Origin: CAZFPA01 sp964520975
GTDB lineage: Bacteria; Bacillota; Negativicutes; Selenomonadales; Selenomonadaceae
Length of the DNA stretch: 8,674 nt
Direction of reading: 5' to 3'
Assembly (NCBI GenBank): GCA_964520975.1
Contig: CAZFPA010000073.1
Coordinates: 1-8,674 of the forward strand
The stretch's first letter is position 1. Every line of letters begins with the position of its first letter. The notes beneath the pieces were generated by a model. The model made no database searches, was not told the DNA's origin, and saw only the letters and a list, made by a program, of their open reading frames with translations. The position numbers and the translations under genes were made by a program. Shown here piece by piece: positions 7,299 through 8,674 of this stretch.

Positions 7299-7955
7299 TT
7301 ATGCTGTCTGCGAGCTGGTCTTGGAAGACGTTGTCGCAGTGGTGCTGGTGCTTGTGCTGGTACTGGCGGCGGCGGTCGTAGTGGTGGTCTTATCCTGCGG
7401 CTCATAGACCTTGGTGTACCAGTTGTTATAGGTTTCCTCGCTGGTGTTCGTACCGGTCTTGACCTTTACCAGCCCGCTCGGAAGCGGCGAAACAGTAAGC
7501 GAGAGCTTCTCCGTCTTGACTTCCTTCTTGTCCTCTGTGGTATCGCCCTCCATCGAAGGTCTGGTCGCGCTGCAGTAATACAGGCAGTGGCGGATCTTCC
7601 GCTGGTCGCCGGAGAACTCAAAGAGCAGAGCAAAATGCTCCGGCTCCACATCCTTGTTTTCCACCAGCACGCCATTGGCATCTTCGGTTTCATGCAGGAC
7701 ATCCACAAGAAAGCTCTCCGGGATGAGCGCAAGCTCGAAGTCGCCGGAATAACCGTTATTGTTGCTGACCATGTAATACACGGAATCATCCGCGTAGAAC
7801 GGGTCGTTATCGCCCTCTGCATCCAGTGAAAGGCTCACGGAGCCGGGCATGCTGACAGGCGTCCCGAAGGTGACCTTGCCATCCTCGTCAATCGTGACAA
7901 GTGCGTAGTGACAGTTCTTAAGACCGAACTTCACTTTGTTTTTTCTGTTAGCCAT
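7299..7955 (-). CDS. Major tail protein, phi13 family, 218 aa
   Basis: This forms the tail tube by stacking rings on the tape measure. The ATG at 7955 has AAAGGAGG 8 bases upstream, 14 bases after the preceding stop. Motifs typical of the phi13-type family as I know it are VKFGLKNCHYALV (8-20), DPFYADDSVYYMV (51-63), GYSGDFELALIPESF (68-82) and FALLFEFSGDQRKIRHCLYY (108-127), followed by SATRPSMEGDTTEDKKEV. The length is near that of the basic family form. The protein ends in a 29-residue tail (190-218) in which 27 residues are Thr, Ser or Ala. Some relatives carry an Ig-like domain at this end; here there is none, and the low-complexity tail may take its place on the tube surface. No membrane or signal segment is present. 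Confidence 0.93.
   Translation of the reverse strand: MANRKNKVKFGLKNCHYALVTIDEDGKVTFGTPVSMPGSVSLSLDAEGDNDPFYADDSVYYMVSNNNGYSGDFELALIPESFLVDVLHETEDANGVLVENKDVEPEHFALLFEFSGDQRKIRHCLYYCSATRPSMEGDTTEDKKEVKTEKLSLTVSPLPSGLVKVKTGTNTSEETYNNWYTKVYEPQDKTTTTTAAASTSTSTSTTATTSSKTSSQTA
7302..7388 (-). repeat. Thr/Ser/Ala low-complexity segment at the major tail protein C-terminus
   Basis: Residues 190-218 comprise 14 Thr, 8 Ser, 5 Ala, one Lys and one Gln. It opens with five Thr and three Ala, followed by Ser-Thr alternation. The Thr codons are mixed (ACC, ACT, ACG, ACA), as are the Ser codons (AGT, AGC, TCT, TCC, TCG). The segment is therefore not a fresh expansion of one short DNA repeat, and the composition looks maintained at the protein level. 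Confidence 0.85.
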
Positions 7956-7969
7956 AGTGGCATCCTCCT

Positions 7970-8287
7970 TTAAATCTCAGTTTGATAGAGCACTTCATAC
8001 ATCTTCTCGGATTCGATCCAGACCTCGGATTTCTCCCACGGGATTTCATGGGCGGTCAGGATATCCTCCAGTTTTTCTTCCAGCTCCGGGTCTTTCTTAT
8101 CCGTGTAGAGTTCCATGTTCAGCTGGCTGATTTTGAAATACACGCCGTTGTCTGCGAACATGTTGTCACTGCCCGGAAAGAGAAAAATAAGGAAGGGCGG
8201 CTCAGGAGACTCACCTTCGGCGAAATGGTCGTAGGCAAGAGGGAGTCCCGCTTCCTTTAACATGTTGGTTATGTCGTCATAGGTCAT
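7970..8287 (-). CDS. Tail terminator / tail completion-like protein, 105 aa
   Basis: This small acidic protein lies between the gp10-like gene and the major tail gene, where tail terminators or completion proteins that cap the tube and join it to the head are usually encoded. It opens with a helix (TYDDITNMLKEAGLPLAYDHF), then PEPPFLIFLFPGSDNMFADN, a strand region (YFKISQLNMELYTDKKDPEL) and a helix (EEKLEDILTAHEIPW), ending MYEVLYQTEI. That alpha-beta layout, with an expected central sheet and a 'Y-x-D-K-K-D' turn, is common among small siphophage terminator-type proteins. The start at 8287 is 2 bases after the preceding TGA, with AAGGCGG as a moderate ribosome site. The role is inferred mainly from gene order and size. 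Confidence 0.85.
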   Translation of the reverse strand: MTYDDITNMLKEAGLPLAYDHFAEGESPEPPFLIFLFPGSDNMFADNGVYFKISQLNMELYTDKKDPELEEKLEDILTAHEIPWEKSEVWIESEKMYEVLYQTEI

Positions 8288-8289
8288 AC

Positions 8290-8673
8290 TCAGCCGCCTT
8301 TCAGTTTCTGCTCGATGGTTTTTACAAGCGTTTCGTTGCCGCGCTGTTCGGCAGGCGCGATGTGAGGCTTTCCCTCGACACGGCCTCCGCCGCGTTTGGC
8401 GTGTCCGTTCTCAAGCAGGTGCGCAATCTGGTATCGGTTCCTCGAATGCACCACAAGGTCAATGCTCTCGGAATCCTCGTGGACATTTTTTACCGACCAG
8501 CTTTTCTTGTACTTTCCGGTATCGACGGGAGCGCCAGATTGGATGTCCTTACGGACAGAAGCCGCCGTATCCTTTACGGCATCCTTCATATCGTCGGTTG
8601 CGAGCTTTGAGTATTTTTGAAGCTCCTCCATGATTGCGTCGTCCATTTCGCTGATCGGTATTTTTCTGCTCAT
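8290..8673 (-). CDS. HK97 gp10-like head-tail connector protein, 127 aa
   Basis: The family sits at the head-tail junction of long-tailed phages. The N-terminal half is helical (MDDAIMEELQKYSKLATDDM), followed by the typical APVDTGKYKKSW (48-59), then VHSRNRYQIAHLLENGHAKR (75-94) and GGGRVEGKPHIAPAEQ (95-110). The DTG-x-Y-x-x-SW and HLLE-x-GH segments are strong marks of the HK97 gp10-like family, and the length is as usual. The ATG at 8673 is one base from the window edge, so its ribosome site cannot be seen and an upstream start cannot be excluded; the N-terminus looks complete for the family. The stop is 2 bases before the next start, consistent with one operon that continues to the right toward head genes. 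Confidence 0.93.
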   Translation of the reverse strand: MSRKIPISEMDDAIMEELQKYSKLATDDMKDAVKDTAASVRKDIQSGAPVDTGKYKKSWSVKNVHEDSESIDLVVHSRNRYQIAHLLENGHAKRGGGRVEGKPHIAPAEQRGNETLVKTIEQKLKGG

Positions 8674-8674
8674 G

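Noticed and set aside
6900..7829. Long plus-strand open frame (309 codons) opposite the major tail protein and chaperone genes
   Set aside because: It lies entirely across two well-recognised minus-strand genes and their spacer, and its sequence has no recognisable family features. It is a mirror of the codon bias of the real genes.
8290..8292. Transcription terminators or promoters between genes
   Set aside because: Intergenic spaces are at most 21 bases and are filled by ribosome binding sites. No hairpin with a T run and no promoter pair was seen.
1..8674. Defence, toxin or other cargo genes inserted among the tail genes
   Set aside because: All genes are contiguous with tiny gaps or overlaps on one strand, and each has a plausible tail role by order. 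No gap is large enough for a cargo gene and no gene has an odd orientation.

Overview
The window is one uninterrupted stretch of the late structural operon of a long-tailed phage or prophage with a siphophage-type tail. Every supported gene is on the minus strand, so the genes read from the right edge to the left edge. The organism is most likely a gut Clostridia-type Firmicute or its phage. Nearly every gene has a strong GGAGG-type ribosome binding site 6-8 bases before its ATG, base composition looks roughly balanced, and the protein families (phi13-type major tail protein, TP901-type tape measure, HK97 gp10-like protein) are typical of such phages. The species cannot be determined from this sequence.

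Transcription order: (1) HK97 gp10-like head-tail connector protein (8673-8290); (2) small tail terminator/completion-like protein (8287-7970); (3) phi13-type major tail protein with a Thr/Ser/Ala-rich C-terminal tail (7955-7299); (4) tail assembly chaperone 'gpG' (7286-6909), with a programmed -1 frameshift giving the longer 'gpGT' form (7286-6748); (5) tape measure protein (6726-4399), interrupted by a 100-N assembly gap (4981-5080) beside an 11-residue repeat; (6) a 120-residue protein in the slot usually held by the distal tail protein (4399-4037); (7) a 756-residue tail hub-like protein (4018-1748); (8) a 369-residue modular tail-tip protein (1755-646); (9) a tail-tip or receptor-binding-type protein that runs off the left edge (643-1).

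The genes act together. The gp10-like and terminator proteins cap and join the tail. The chaperone pair coats the tape measure while major tail protein polymerises along it. The small protein, the hub and the two distal proteins form the tip that contacts the host. Genes are separated by 2-21 bases or overlap by 1-8 bases. No internal promoter, terminator, RNA gene, mobile element, CRISPR array or cargo gene was found, and no stretch over 300 bases lacks a gene.

The best-supported special signal is the frameshift cassette at 6933-6954. It has a Shine-Dalgarno-like GGAGGT 9 bases before an A AAA AAC slippery heptamer, and a -1 frame that is closed immediately upstream and then open for 61 codons. 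The mechanism is known for tail chaperones, so this is a clear instance rather than a new system. I did not find convincing evidence of a wholly new biological system. The least understood part is the tail tip at the left end.
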